Notes: generated by a model not told the origin, from the sequence alone. Shown: positions 44,591 to 54,394, counted from the first letter of the stretch. The stretch is DNA of 64,000 bases from Thalassolituus maritimus (GCA_913019975.1 CAJWBH010000009.1:62001-126000), one strand, 5' to 3'. Made by a program: numbers and translations.

Positions 44591-45508
44591 GTGAAAAGTA
44601 CAGTCATCCGCCACAACATAAAGACAGTCGCATCAGTGGCTGTCTTTTTCTGCGTTCTGGCCTTGGTTCAGGGTGGTGATGCCATGGCCTCTCCGGAGTT
44701 CGGAGCCTCCGCGCAGGCGGAATATGACAGCAATATCCTGCCCGAAGCCGATACCACCACGCAGAATTCGGGTGACTGGGCATGGGGTGCGGGCGCCTAT
44801 ATCGGCTGGGATTCTGATTCTAGCAGTCCCGTCGATTGGCAGGCTCGCTATGATTACAGCGCCACCCGGTGGCAGCAGGCGGTTGAGTTCGATACCGATT
44901 TGCACACTGGGTTCATCAGAGTAGGCGTGAATCGCGGAGATTATACGTCGGACATGGTTGTGTTGATGGCCCGTGCAGACCTTCAGGGAAAGCCATTTAT
45001 GCAGATTCGTCGTTTAAGTCCGGCTCTGGGGTATTTCTTCACCCGGAAGTTCTATGTGCGCGCACAACTGGATATCGGGGACAAGCGTTTTATGCTTTAT
45101 CCTGAGCGCGATGCAAAACAGCTCGGTGCTCGAGCAAACCTATACTGGCTGTTAAGCAGGACACGAAATTATCTGTCGCTGCGCACAATTTACCGCAACG
45201 AGGACACAACCGTCGCACCATTTGGGTATGAGTCGTTCAATACGCGCCTCCGCTGGAAGTATCGACCCAACGATATCGCTTATCGCCTGCAGGGTAGTTG
45301 GGAGGTACGCGAGTATGAATCTGTCTGGCAGGATATCGGTGAGCGCCGGCAGGATAACCGTTTTCGGGTTGAGGCCGGCGTTGACTGGCCTCTCGGCAAG
45401 GGCTTCTCATTGCACGGTCAAGTGGGGCGGGATTTGTACCGATCAAATCTGGTCATCGCTGATTACCAGCAGTACCGGTTCAACACAGAGTTGAGCTGGG
45501 AATTCTAA
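44591..45508 (+). CDS. Outer-membrane beta-barrel protein
   Basis: A 305-residue protein with a signal peptide (VASVAVFFCVLALVQGGDAMA). The rest is alternating strands with aromatic girdles (QARYDYSATRWQQAV, YFFTRKFYVRAQLDIGDKRF) and a C-terminal Phe (RFNTELSWEF), as in beta-barrels recognised by the Bam complex. The start is a GTG at 44591, 20 bases after the DUF5666 gene, so same operon. I cannot assign a family; it may be a surface receptor or exporter for its neighbours. Confidence 0.78.
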   Translation: MKSTVIRHNIKTVASVAVFFCVLALVQGGDAMASPEFGASAQAEYDSNILPEADTTTQNSGDWAWGAGAYIGWDSDSSSPVDWQARYDYSATRWQQAVEFDTDLHTGFIRVGVNRGDYTSDMVVLMARADLQGKPFMQIRRLSPALGYFFTRKFYVRAQLDIGDKRFMLYPERDAKQLGARANLYWLLSRTRNYLSLRTIYRNEDTTVAPFGYESFNTRLRWKYRPNDIAYRLQGSWEVREYESVWQDIGERRQDNRFRVEAGVDWPLGKGFSLHGQVGRDLYRSNLVIADYQQYRFNTELSWEF

Positions 45509-45527
45509 GCGGCCAGAATTTCGCTGG

Positions 45528-47342
45528 TCACTCCACTGTGACAGATTTCGCCAGGTTCCGCGGCTGGTCGACGTCGGTGCCCTTGATAACAGCCACATGG
45601 TAGCTTAAGAGCTGCAGCGGTAATGTATAGAGGACAGGGGCGATAATGTCATCGCAATGCGGCACGCTCATAACCTTCATATTACTTTCTGGTCTGATGC
45701 TGAGTTTCTCATCGGCAAAAACAAACAGTTCACCACCGCGGGCACGAACTTCTTCAATGTTCGACTTCAGCTTTTCGATCAGCTCATTGTTGGGTGCCAC
45801 AACGATGATCGGCATTTCTGAATCAATCAGTGCGAGAGGGCCGTGCTTAAGCTCACCTGCGGCATAGGCCTCGGCGTGGATATAACTGATCTCCTTCAGC
45901 TTCAGGGCGCCTTCCATAGCGATCGGATACTGATCACCACGTCCCAGAAACAGGGCATGATGCTTTTCTGCGAAATGCTCGGCGAGATCTTTAATAGCAC
46001 CATCCATGCCGATGGCTTTTTCAATCAGGGCTGGCAGCTTCAGCAGGGCTTCGGCGATACGGCCTTCACTTTCCTTGCTCATGCCGTTTGCGCGTCCGAG
46101 ACCCGCTGTCAGCAACATCAGTGCGGTCAGCTGGGTGGTGAAGGCTTTGGTCGAGGCCACACCTATTTCTGCGCCTGCCCGGGTAAGCAGAGCCATATCA
46201 GACTCGCGGACCAGGGAGGAACCGGGCACATTACAGATGGTAATCGTGCGGTCATAGCCGGTTTCTTTCGCGAGTCGCAGCGCTGCCAGAGTATCGGCTG
46301 TTTCACCGCTTTGTGAGATGGTAACCAGCAGGCTATTAGGGCGCACAACTGATTTCCGGTAACGGAACTCTGAGGCAATTTCGACGTTACAGGCAATGCC
46401 GGCGAGCTCTTCGATCCAGTAGCGGGCTGTCATGCCAGCGTGGTAGCTGGTACCACAGGCAATGATCTGAACCTGGTCGATATTACTCAGATCTCCGAGG
46501 GACTCGAGATTGAGTTTCCCGCCGACTAAGCGGCCTTCCAGAGTATTCGCGATCGCAACCGGCTGTTCGTATATTTCCTTCATCATGTGATGGCGGAATT
46601 CACCTTTGTCGCCAGCGTCGTGCTCTACGTCGGACTCATGAGCTTCGCGGGTTGTAGGTTCGTTACCTGCATCAAAAATGCGGATTTCTGTACGGGTAAT
46701 CTCTGCAACATCACCTTCTTCCAGATAGGAGAACTTACGGGTAACCGGAAGCAGGGCCAACTGATCTGAGGCGATAAAGTTTTCGCCAATGCCGTGCCCT
46801 ACCACCAGAGGCGACCCTGAACGCGCAACAACCATACGCTCAGGGTCTGTACGGTTAATTACCACCATGCCGTATGCGCCCTCGAGCAGTGATCGGGCCG
46901 CCATGACCGCATTCAGCAGGCTGGTTGAATCGCGCAGTTCGCGCTCAACAAGGTGGGCGATGACTTCGGTGTCTGTCTGGGAGGTAAAGGTGTAACCCTG
47001 ATCCTGCAGCTCTTTACGCAGTTTTTCGTGGTTTTCTATGATGCCGTTATGAACGACTGCAATGTCGCCCGACATGTGCGGGTGTGCGTTATCTTCAGAG
47101 GGTTCGCCGTGTGTTGCCCAGCGGGTATGGGCTATGCCTGTTCCACCAGGCGTCGGCGACTCGGCGATGGCATCTGCCAGTGTTTGCACCTTTCCCATGC
47201 GGCGTACACGCCGGAGGTTCTGTGACTCATTGATGACTGCGACACCTGCGGAGTCGTACCCCCGGTACTCAAGGCGACGTAAACCTTCGAGCAGGATCTC
47301 AACAATATCGCGCTGTGCAACAGCACCAACGATTCCACACAT
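45528..47342 (-). CDS. glmS: Glutamine--fructose-6-phosphate aminotransferase (isomerising)
   Basis: Makes glucosamine 6-phosphate from fructose 6-phosphate and glutamine, the first step to UDP-GlcNAc. The 604-residue protein begins MCGIVGA, whose Cys becomes the N-terminal nucleophile of the glutaminase domain; the frame is open three codons earlier, but only 47342 puts Cys at position 2. Two SIS isomerase domains follow ([48 protein letters not shown]). The C-terminus NLAKSVTVE is typical. The usual neighbour glmU is not in the window. Confidence 0.96.
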   Translation of the reverse strand: MCGIVGAVAQRDIVEILLEGLRRLEYRGYDSAGVAVINESQNLRRVRRMGKVQTLADAIAESPTPGGTGIAHTRWATHGEPSEDNAHPHMSGDIAVVHNGIIENHEKLRKELQDQGYTFTSQTDTEVIAHLVERELRDSTSLLNAVMAARSLLEGAYGMVVINRTDPERMVVARSGSPLVVGHGIGENFIASDQLALLPVTRKFSYLEEGDVAEITRTEIRIFDAGNEPTTREAHESDVEHDAGDKGEFRHHMMKEIYEQPVAIANTLEGRLVGGKLNLESLGDLSNIDQVQIIACGTSYHAGMTARYWIEELAGIACNVEIASEFRYRKSVVRPNSLLVTISQSGETADTLAALRLAKETGYDRTITICNVPGSSLVRESDMALLTRAGAEIGVASTKAFTTQLTALMLLTAGLGRANGMSKESEGRIAEALLKLPALIEKAIGMDGAIKDLAEHFAEKHHALFLGRGDQYPIAMEGALKLKEISYIHAEAYAAGELKHGPLALIDSEMPIIVVAPNNELIEKLKSNIEEVRARGGELFVFADEKLSIRPESNMKVMSVPHCDDIIAPVLYTLPLQLLSYHVAVIKGTDVDQPRNLAKSVTVE

Positions 47343-47429
47343 GATACTCAAACCTTCCAGAATTCCAGCGGCGAACTATATCTGATGCCTGCTGGGCTGG
47401 CAAAGTTGCGCGAAGACGTCATGCGGTTG

Positions 47430-49100
47430 TCAGGCGATCACCGCGCGGTTGCGGCCCGACTTTTTGGCCTTATAGAGGGCTTTATCTGCTCGCTCGAAGA
47501 CCATTTCAGTGGATTCCAGCGCTCGAAATTCACTGATGCCAAACGACATGGTTATGGATACACGTTCACCACGGAAATTAAATGGGCAGGCTTCGATACT
47601 GGTCCGCAGCTTTTCTGCGACCCCAGCCGCGGCATCTGCCGGAGTACCGGGCAGCAGAATGACAAATTCCTCACCGCCATAGCGTGCGATAAAGTCTGCC
47701 TCCCGTAGGTTCTTCTTTAGCGTGCTGGCGATCAGTTGCAGCACCTTATCCCCTGCGATATGGCCGTAGTTGTCATTAATCTGTTTGAAGTGGTCAACAT
47801 CACAGATAATAAATGATAACGACCTGCCACCGCGGCTGCGCTTCATCAGTTCTTCGCCAAGCTGAACTTCATAGGCAGCACGGTTTGGCAGGCCTGTAAG
47901 GTGATCCAGCGTCGCACGTTTCTTCTGGTCTTCAATGATCTGGCGAGCCTGAGATGCCTCGGCCTCCATCTCTGATAGCCGGTTCTGCAGGACTTCAAGC
48001 TGCTCTGCCAGTCTCGCTTCACGCTGTGACTCGACTTCCTGATAGTGCTCCATCGCCCGGACGATGTTGGTCAGATGCTCTCTTACGCTGGAGCCCAGCT
48101 CACCAAGATCACCGAGACCGTTTACCACGCCGCGGATGTCATCAATCTGATCCCTGACCATGGTTTCGAGGTTTGTGCGGGCATCTTCACGGTCAGTCTG
48201 CCCAGAATTGGCGTCTGATACCATGGTCTGAATAGCTTGCAGGCGCTGATCCAGGCTATGAAGAAATCGCTCGAATTCCTCTTGCCCGGAGCCCAGGCAG
48301 TCGAGCAGGAACTGGGAGGTATCTTCCAGTAGGCTGACAAATTCATACCAGTGCAAACCGTCATCAAGGCGTTTCTGTAGCTCGTCAGAGCGTTGGCGCA
48401 GTCGCTCTGGTACGACCAGCCGTGATATCAGCCCATTCAGTGCGCTGGCGACTTCTCGTGCAATCGTCGAGAAGCCGGGTTCTGCTGGCTCGTCACTGCC
48501 GCTGGTATCATCGGCAGTGATGGCTGCTTCAGGAAGCTCGGGCTTTTCAGCGGCTTCTGTGGAAGTATTCTCTTTTGAAAAGACCTTTTTCCACCAAGGG
48601 CCCTTGCCGGTATCGCCCGAACCCTCATCGAGGGTTACCAGCGTCGACAGGACGCCAGCCCAACCCTCAAGCTGGTGGGAGTAGCCTTGCCAGTTATTGA
48701 GAGCATCTGGCGCAGCTTTGCGCAACGCACGAACTTCGTTCACTAATTTCTTAGGTATCTGGCAGTGACACAGTTTTTCAGCCATCAGACTGATTTTCTC
48801 AGCGAGAGCGGCTGAATGTTCTGCCTGGCTCAGATCGTATTCTTTTATCTGGCCATTGAGCAGATTCATCGTTTTGTTCAGGTCGCTGGTTGAGCCCCGC
48901 ATAGACTCGCGAAGATCTGCCAGAGTCCGGTCGAGAGGATCAGACTGCCCTTCAGCCAACAGGGATACCAGCACTAGCCCACGCCGCAACTGTTCGTTGC
49001 GAGTGCCTACCTGAAGCTTAAGCTTGTCGTATTTTTCGTTGAGGGCGAGGTACTTATCCCTCCATTGAAGATCGGAGGGTCCCTGCTTTGTTACCGCCAT
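47430..49100 (-). CDS. dgcP: GGDEF diguanylate cyclase (DgcP-like)
   Basis: Synthesises cyclic di-GMP. The 556-residue protein lacks membrane helices. The N-terminal half is helical and coiled-coil (for example ESQREARLAEQLEVLQNRLS), with an acidic linker. The C-terminal GGDEF domain has LDHLTGLPNRAAYE, the GGEEF active site (475-479) and RADKALYKAKKSGRN. The position ahead of an EEP hydrolase, dsbA, cytochrome c4, a c5-like cytochrome and engB is that of P. aeruginosa dgcP (PA5487), a cyclase placed at the pole by FimV. Orthology rests on synteny and architecture, so the symbol is tentative. Confidence 0.82.
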   Translation of the reverse strand: MAVTKQGPSDLQWRDKYLALNEKYDKLKLQVGTRNEQLRRGLVLVSLLAEGQSDPLDRTLADLRESMRGSTSDLNKTMNLLNGQIKEYDLSQAEHSAALAEKISLMAEKLCHCQIPKKLVNEVRALRKAAPDALNNWQGYSHQLEGWAGVLSTLVTLDEGSGDTGKGPWWKKVFSKENTSTEAAEKPELPEAAITADDTSGSDEPAEPGFSTIAREVASALNGLISRLVVPERLRQRSDELQKRLDDGLHWYEFVSLLEDTSQFLLDCLGSGQEEFERFLHSLDQRLQAIQTMVSDANSGQTDREDARTNLETMVRDQIDDIRGVVNGLGDLGELGSSVREHLTNIVRAMEHYQEVESQREARLAEQLEVLQNRLSEMEAEASQARQIIEDQKKRATLDHLTGLPNRAAYEVQLGEELMKRSRGGRSLSFIICDVDHFKQINDNYGHIAGDKVLQLIASTLKKNLREADFIARYGGEEFVILLPGTPADAAAGVAEKLRTSIEACPFNFRGERVSITMSFGISEFRALESTEMVFERADKALYKAKKSGRNRAVIA

Positions 49101-49182
49101 GTTACTTCCCGAAGACGATTCTCAGATGATTGTGTTCTGAGTATAGTCGCGATTGGACAGTCCGCTGGGTAGATCCAGACTT

Positions 49183-49962
49183 TTATAGCTCTATTTCTGC
49201 GGCTACCGGGAGGTGATCTGACTGCGGGTGGTCAATAACCGCAATGCGGTGCAATGGGATGCTATCGCTGACAAGAATATGGTCAATCCCGCGCGCGGGT
49301 TGCCAGCTGGGGTAGGTCGGGAGTTCATCGGCAACAGGGTGCAGGTTCAGTCCTTTCAGTGGGCTTTGCTGAAGGAGCCATTCGCTTTCCTGATTCAGGT
49401 CTCCCATGATGACGACTTTGCGCGCATCAGCGAGCACATCAACCAGGTAGCGGATCTGACTGAACTGCGTTTGCTTGCGCAAAGCCAGGTGAGTAACTGC
49501 GACTACCAGCGGGTCTTCAGGGTCACCGTAACGAAGAATCATCATGCCTCGGCCGGGTAAGCCAGGGAGAGGGTGGCGCTCAATACTGAAAGCGCGGTTG
49601 CGGCAGAGTACGCCATTAGAGTGCTGGGCGAACCGCCCAAGATTACGGTTCACCTGGTGATGCCAGTGATCGAACCCCGCGAGTTCTGCGATGCACTGAA
49701 TCTGATTTTTCCGGCCGCTGCGCCAACTGCCTCCGTCGGCTTCCTGCAAGGCAACCAGGTCAAAAGGCCGGACCAGATCTGCGATGTTATCTAACGCCGA
49801 TTCACGGGCCTGGAAAGGAAGAAGGTGTTGCCAGCTGCGCAGGAGGTAGTGATGATATCCGCCAGTGCGGATACCGACCTGCATATTGAAGGTGAGTAGT
49901 CTTAGGCGTTCTGGGGAGCAGGGAAGCTCTGTGAAGGCCCTTAGAGAGGTTAATTCAGGCAC
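49183..49962 (-). CDS. Endonuclease/exonuclease/phosphatase family hydrolase
   Basis: A 259-residue EEP-fold metal-dependent phosphohydrolase. Seen: LLTFNMQVG with the metal-binding Asn, LVALQEADGG with the Glu, the central MGDLNQESEW, and the terminal DHILVSD and QSDHLPV with catalytic His. No signal peptide, so cytoplasmic. Substrate (nucleic acid, inositol phosphate or lipid) cannot be told. It is placed between the diguanylate cyclase and dsbA, as in Pseudomonas (PA5488), seven bases from dsbA. Confidence 0.85.
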   Translation of the reverse strand: MPELTSLRAFTELPCSPERLRLLTFNMQVGIRTGGYHHYLLRSWQHLLPFQARESALDNIADLVRPFDLVALQEADGGSWRSGRKNQIQCIAELAGFDHWHHQVNRNLGRFAQHSNGVLCRNRAFSIERHPLPGLPGRGMMILRYGDPEDPLVVAVTHLALRKQTQFSQIRYLVDVLADARKVVIMGDLNQESEWLLQQSPLKGLNLHPVADELPTYPSWQPARGIDHILVSDSIPLHRIAVIDHPQSDHLPVAAEIEL

Positions 49963-49968
49963 GGCCGC

Positions 49969-50598
49969 TTAGCGGTTGCGTTCCTGTTCGATCAGGTAGT
50001 CGACAACTTTAACCATATCTTCCTGACTGCCGGCACTGCTGGCATCGACGATGTACTGACCGTTAACAATCAGAGTAGGCACGCCGCTGATCTCAAATGC
50101 GCGAACACGCTTGTCGCCACGGGTCATTTTTGAGCGCACGGCGAATGACTCGTATGCTTTATCAAAGTCTTCCGCAGAAACATCCGCTTTCGTCATCAGA
50201 AAGTCGCGTTGCTCTTCTTTGGTCAGAAGGCGTACTTTCTGAAGGTGGATGGCATTGAAGATATCGCCGTGTACCTGATCAAGCACACCCAAGGCATCAG
50301 CAGTGTAATAGAGCTGAGCATGAACCACCCAGGCGCGACCAAACATAGCCGGGACACGTGAGAAGGTCACGTCTTTCGCCAGAGTCTTTTTCCACGGAAC
50401 GATGACAGACTCGAGGCTGAAACAGTGTGAACAGCCATACCAGAAAGCTTCTTCGACGTGAATCTGTCCGTCTTGCATGACTGCGACTGGATTTTCCAGT
50501 ACACGGTAGTGCTTACCAGCTTCATAATCTGCCGCCGACGCGACAGATGCGACTGTTACTAAGGCTGCTGCCATCCATTTCTTGAAAGAAGAAAGCAT
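49969..50598 (-). CDS. dsbA: Thiol:disulfide interchange protein DsbA
   Basis: Periplasmic oxidase that introduces disulfides into exported proteins. The 209-residue protein has a signal peptide (ALVTVASVASA-AD), a thioredoxin fold with the active site WYGCSHCF (first Cys about 56), and the cis-Pro loop GVPTLIVNG. The active site is CSHC where E. coli and Pseudomonas have CPHC; the Ser may shift the redox potential. The start is the second of two ATGs (50601 or 50598) after GGGAG. Next to cytochromes c that need disulfide-handling for assembly. Confidence 0.93.
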   Translation of the reverse strand: MLSSFKKWMAAALVTVASVASAADYEAGKHYRVLENPVAVMQDGQIHVEEAFWYGCSHCFSLESVIVPWKKTLAKDVTFSRVPAMFGRAWVVHAQLYYTADALGVLDQVHGDIFNAIHLQKVRLLTKEEQRDFLMTKADVSAEDFDKAYESFAVRSKMTRGDKRVRAFEISGVPTLIVNGQYIVDASSAGSQEDMVKVVDYLIEQERNR

Positions 50599-50715
50599 CA
50601 TCGCTCCCGTTTAATTATGTTAGATAGTTTATATTTTGCCCAGAAAGGCCCCGCACGACCAGACTGGCTGTGCAAAGCTCTGTCAATCTGAATTGCACAG
50701 CAGAAAACGCAGGCA

Positions 50716-50740
50716 TAAAAAAAGGTGGCCAGGGCCACCT
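50716..50740 (-). terminator. Intrinsic terminator after cytochrome c4
   Basis: A seven-A run, AGGTGGCC-AG-GGCCACCT. For minus-strand transcripts the A run reads as T. It separates the cytochrome genes from dsbA. Confidence 0.88.
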
Positions 50741-50755
50741 TCTTCTCAGTGCTGC

Positions 50756-51361
50756 TTAACGCAGACCCTGGATGTAAGAAGAAACCGCTTCGATTTCTTT
50801 GGCATGCAGGCGATATGCGATATCACGCATCATTTTGCTGTCACCGTCGTTGGTACGCTCGCCGTTGCTGAACGCGGTCAGCTGCATAGAAGTGTAAACA
50901 TCATGTTGACCCGCAAGACGTGGGAAGCCAGCCGCTTCAACACCTTTACCCGAGGGGCCATGGCATGCCAGACATGCTGGGACGTTCTTCTCTTCGATAC
51001 CGCCGCGGTAGATGCGCTCACCCAGTTCGGCAAGTTCTTCTTTAGCACCGCCAGCTGTGGGTACCTGCTCAGTGAAGTAAGCAGCCAGATCGGCGATGTC
51101 CTCATCCGACAGGCCGGTTACGAAAGGCATCATGGCTGGAGCCTGACGATTACCGTCACGGATGTCAGTGATCTGTTTGATCAGGTAGCGCTCTCCCTGG
51201 CCAGCGATTTTAGGGAAGGTCGGCGCCATGCTGTTACCGTCAGCACCGTGGCAGGCTGCACAGGTAGCAGATTTCGCTTTACCAGCTTCTGCATCACCCG
51301 CGTGGGCGACGGTTACGAGGCCGGCAGACAGAATGAGGCTAATCAACAGGTTTTTCATCAT
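50756..51361 (-). CDS. cc4: Cytochrome c4 (dihaem, periplasmic)
   Basis: Electron carrier with two class I haem domains. The 201-residue protein has a signal peptide (ending VAHA-GD) and two CxxCH motifs: CAACH (34-38) in the first half and CLACH in the second. Each half has a Met ligand segment (NSMAPTFPKIAGQGERY-type and a related MMR segment). Cytochrome c4 passes electrons to terminal oxidases. Two tandem ATGs (51361 and 51358) could start it. It is followed by a c5-like gene upstream on the same strand. Confidence 0.92.
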   Translation of the reverse strand: MMKNLLISLILSAGLVTVAHAGDAEAGKAKSATCAACHGADGNSMAPTFPKIAGQGERYLIKQITDIRDGNRQAPAMMPFVTGLSDEDIADLAAYFTEQVPTAGGAKEELAELGERIYRGGIEEKNVPACLACHGPSGKGVEAAGFPRLAGQHDVYTSMQLTAFSNGERTNDGDSKMMRDIAYRLHAKEIEAVSSYIQGLR

Positions 51362-51401
51362 CAGGTCCAGTTTCAGATATAGTTCTTAGTTACTTGTACG
51401 A

Positions 51402-51698
51402 TTATTTCGGCGTTGACATATATTCGATCAAAGCCTTGTACTGATCAGCAGTACAATCCATGCAGAGACCTCGTGGAGGCATCGCATTCAGGCCGTTTGT
51501 CACGCTCTGTACAAGAGTGTCCATGCCTTTCTCAAGGCGCGGCGCCCATGCTTCAGCGTCGAACGCTTTAGGTGCACCAGCGACTGCCATAGTGTGGCAG
51601 GCTGCACAGGCCTGAGTGTATTTGGTTTCAACATCAAACGCCTGCACGTTGGCGCTCAAAGTGGCGGTCAGGGCCGCGAGTAGTGTCAGTTTTTTCAT
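51402..51698 (-). CDS. Cytochrome c5-like monohaem cytochrome
   Basis: A 98-residue periplasmic cytochrome. A signal peptide (KKLTLLAALTATLSANVQA) is followed by CAACHTM as haem site, and by Met in the NAMPPRGLCMDC segment as axial ligand. The extra CMDC pair is typical of cytochrome c5 and may form a disulfide. The frame is open upstream, but the ATG at 51698, preceded by AGAGAGA, gives the signal peptide. With c4 it likely feeds the oxidases. Confidence 0.88.
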   Translation of the reverse strand: MKKLTLLAALTATLSANVQAFDVETKYTQACAACHTMAVAGAPKAFDAEAWAPRLEKGMDTLVQSVTNGLNAMPPRGLCMDCTADQYKALIEYMSTPK

Positions 51699-51768
51699 GG
51701 TCTGATCTCTCTCTTTAGTTATAGCCACAGGTTTCCGACAAACACACCACTTCAGAATTATCCCTCTA

Positions 51769-51777
51769 TGATAGAAT
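51769..51777 (+). promoter_or_regulatory. Extended -10 promoter of engB
   Basis: TGATAGAAT (TG-n-TAGAAT) about 65 bases before engB. The -35 region is poor. Confidence 0.4.
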
Positions 51778-51842
51778 AGGATCTGCGCTGAAGGGCGCTC
51801 ATTATATACCATTATTTTCCGGACGGTCATTACCAATACCTT

Positions 51843-52472
51843 ATGTCAGCTCAGGAAACCTTGATTTACACCAACGCCGAGTTCGAAAAGAGCGCCGCTA
51901 AATTGAGCCAGTGCCCGACGGACATCATCCGTGAGGTGGCTTTTGCCGGGCGTTCTAACGCCGGTAAATCCAGTGCGCTCAATACATTAACGGCGAATAA
52001 GAAGCTGGCTCGCACCAGTAAAACTCCCGGTCGAACTCAACTGATCAACTTCTTCCGGCTTGGGGAAAGTAAGCTGGCACTGGTCGATTTGCCAGGCTAT
52101 GGCTATGCAAAAGTACCGGTCGATAAGAAAAACGAGTGGCAGAAAGAGCTCGAAACCTACCTGAATCGCCGTCAGGCGCTGTGCGGGCTGGTTCTCCTGA
52201 TGGACATCCGCCACCCTCTCAAAGACTTCGACAACGCTATGCTCGACTGGGCTGCAGAAGCCGGTATGCCTGTTCATATCTTGCTGACTAAGTCAGATAA
52301 GCTTAAGCGTGGGCCTGCGAAAACGACGTTGTTAAAAGTTAAAAAGGCCGTTGCTGATCTGGGCGACCTTGTTACGGTCCAGACCTTCTCAAGCCATAAC
52401 CGTGAGGGGTTAGGTGATCTACAGAGCAAACTGACTCAGTGGCTGGATGCACCGTTTATTGCTCAGGAATGA
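51843..52472 (+). CDS. engB: Ribosome biogenesis GTPase EngB (YsxC/YihA)
   Basis: Essential GTPase for large-subunit assembly. The 209-residue protein has the G1 motif [13 protein letters not shown]2 in [13 protein letters not shown]3 [10 protein letters not shown] and G4 TKSDKLKRG, in the EngB order. Start ATG at 51843. In Pseudomonas it is directly followed by polA; here about 7 kb of other genes lie between them. Confidence 0.95.
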   Translation: MSAQETLIYTNAEFEKSAAKLSQCPTDIIREVAFAGRSNAGKSSALNTLTANKKLARTSKTPGRTQLINFFRLGESKLALVDLPGYGYAKVPVDKKNEWQKELETYLNRRQALCGLVLLMDIRHPLKDFDNAMLDWAAEAGMPVHILLTKSDKLKRGPAKTTLLKVKKAVADLGDLVTVQTFSSHNREGLGDLQSKLTQWLDAPFIAQE

Positions 52473-52497
52473 GTAAATTTTTTAGTATTTCGTAAAT

Positions 52498-52522
52498 AAA
52501 GGAGGCTGTTGCCTCCTTTTTT
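52498..52522 (+). terminator. Intrinsic terminator after engB
   Basis: AAAGGAGGC-TGTT-GCCTCC followed by six T. The A run on the left makes it usable from the convergent lipase gene as well. Confidence 0.9.
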
Positions 52523-52534
52523 ACGGTTCAGTCG

Positions 52535-54394
52535 TCAGTCTTTAAAGATAAAGCGTTTGATGAAGTCCTGTTGATCAGGGCGATCCGAAGCGCGAGCAAA
52601 AATCAGGTGCGCAGAGGCATGGGATGCTTCTTCAGCGAATTCACCCTCCCAGATCAGAGGGACGGTTCCAACAACCGGCTTGTAGTGGCGGATACCATAG
52701 CCGTCCTCGTCAAAGTCACTCTCAACACGAACATCCGGCATATCGAACAACGGCTCGCCAACAATTGGCAGGTCAGCCAGGTTAGCGGCAGCAACACTGC
52801 TTGAGTTCGGTACGATCGTGTCGCCAGCACCGTTAGTCAGCATCAGAGGACGAGCCTCATTACCAAGCTGTGGATGACGGAACATATCGATGTAGTTGAT
52901 CGAGTCACCGTGGTCGAGGGTTTGCTGAATTGCACCACGCAGCATAATGGCCTCTGCACCGTTGGCTTCAGAAGGTACCAGACTCGAGAACATAGGAACC
53001 CATAGGATCGAGTTAGCCAGAATGCTGGTTACACCTACACCCGTCACATGGTACACGCCACCTTTGATAGTAGGGCTGACTGCGCCGTAGGTTGAACCCA
53101 GTACGCCGCCGAGTGAAGTACCTTGCATCATGACCTGAGTGGAGTCTATGTCAGCAACACCGTCGGCTTTGTTACCGTACCAGCTGCGCCAGCTTTTCTT
53201 GCCAACTACATCAATGTCCGCCAGAGTGGTTTCCAGTGCACGATGAGCTGATGCGAAGTCGATCGCGTTCTGGTTAATCATACCCACCGGGATACCCAGC
53301 TTATCGGTGCTGACGTTCGCCAACACGTAGCCACCATCCGCATCGCCACGCGCGCCGTGGTTTGGAAATCCAATTGAGAAGGTGGCAACGCCGATTTCAG
53401 CGTTCATGGTAGATACCACGCCATCACTTTCTTTGTTAGCGCCCAGACCATGCGCATAAAAAGCAACCGGAGCAGCACCATCGCGCGACGCTGCAGGCAG
53501 CGTCAGGCGGAATTCAACCCACTGTTCCATAGGCTCAGCGTCGTAATCCACGTTGCTCGTACCGTTTTTCATACGATAGTTGTAAACCAGAACTTCACCT
53601 TCAACGCGAGCGGCAACGTCACGGTTGGTGTAGTTGTAAGTCACGTCGAGGTTACGTACTGGGTGTTCGCGATCACGAACGTCAGCAACGGCGTTGAATA
53701 CTGGCTCGATCACTTCGGCGCGATCGCGAACCAGAAAGCGGGTGGCGTTACGTACGCTCAACGGATTTACACCGTTGGCCGTCAGAGTGGAGATCAGATC
53801 CTGTGTATAGGCACGTTGATCTGCAGTGCCAGATAAAATCTTCGATACCAGGCCTGCTTCTGGTGACTCCAGATCCAGATCTGTCGTGATCGCCACTACG
53901 ATTTCGTGCCCGTATTCCCAGCGAGACTGAGGATAAACCTCAACCACATGTGCGGTGCCATTCACTTTATCGGATTGTGAGTACTCACTGATGACGGCAC
54001 GAACCGGAACCTGACTACCGGTAGTCAGATCGATGGCGACGACGGCAGCGCCACCATTCTCAGGCAGAGAGGCCGCATCTGGCGCACTGTTAAACTCGAA
54101 AACAGCGGCACTGGCAGCGGAAAAACCACTGGCGCCATTAAAGATACCTTCCGGAGTAAATCCTTCATCCGCTGGCAACTGAGCCAGTATCTCTGGACGG
54201 ATCATGGCGTTGGAGACCTGGATGGTCTTACCTGTTGGGCTCATTGCATCGTCTTCCATCCAGTAAGTCGAAGGGAATGGCAAAGCACAGGTATTCAGAG
54301 AGGTTGGGTTACACAGCTCGTCAGCGTAGCTGACCGACGCCAGTGCAGTCATCGTGACCGCAAGAGCAGAGCGCATGGTATTGATAGGCTTCAT
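52535..54394 (-). CDS. Exported lipase-like protein (virulence-factor lipase N-terminal type)
   Basis: A 619-residue exported alpha/beta hydrolase. The signal peptide (RSALAVTMTALASVSYA-DE) is followed by CNPTSLNTCALPFPSTYWMEDD, typical of bacterial lipases with the Lipase_bact_N region. The nucleophile elbow is in MQGTSLGGVLGS (GxSxG). Likely acid and His residues lie in NGAGDTIVPN and EASHASAHL. No lipobox, so periplasmic or secreted. The start at 54394 has GGTGACGAA upstream. It faces away from a Tat-exported GMC oxidoreductase. Substrate unknown, possibly long-chain esters. Confidence 0.82.
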   Translation of the reverse strand: MKPINTMRSALAVTMTALASVSYADELCNPTSLNTCALPFPSTYWMEDDAMSPTGKTIQVSNAMIRPEILAQLPADEGFTPEGIFNGASGFSAASAAVFEFNSAPDAASLPENGGAAVVAIDLTTGSQVPVRAVISEYSQSDKVNGTAHVVEVYPQSRWEYGHEIVVAITTDLDLESPEAGLVSKILSGTADQRAYTQDLISTLTANGVNPLSVRNATRFLVRDRAEVIEPVFNAVADVRDREHPVRNLDVTYNYTNRDVAARVEGEVLVYNYRMKNGTSNVDYDAEPMEQWVEFRLTLPAASRDGAAPVAFYAHGLGANKESDGVVSTMNAEIGVATFSIGFPNHGARGDADGGYVLANVSTDKLGIPVGMINQNAIDFASAHRALETTLADIDVVGKKSWRSWYGNKADGVADIDSTQVMMQGTSLGGVLGSTYGAVSPTIKGGVYHVTGVGVTSILANSILWVPMFSSLVPSEANGAEAIMLRGAIQQTLDHGDSINYIDMFRHPQLGNEARPLMLTNGAGDTIVPNSSSVAAANLADLPIVGEPLFDMPDVRVESDFDEDGYGIRHYKPVVGTVPLIWEGEFAEEASHASAHLIFARASDRPDQQDFIKRFIFKD

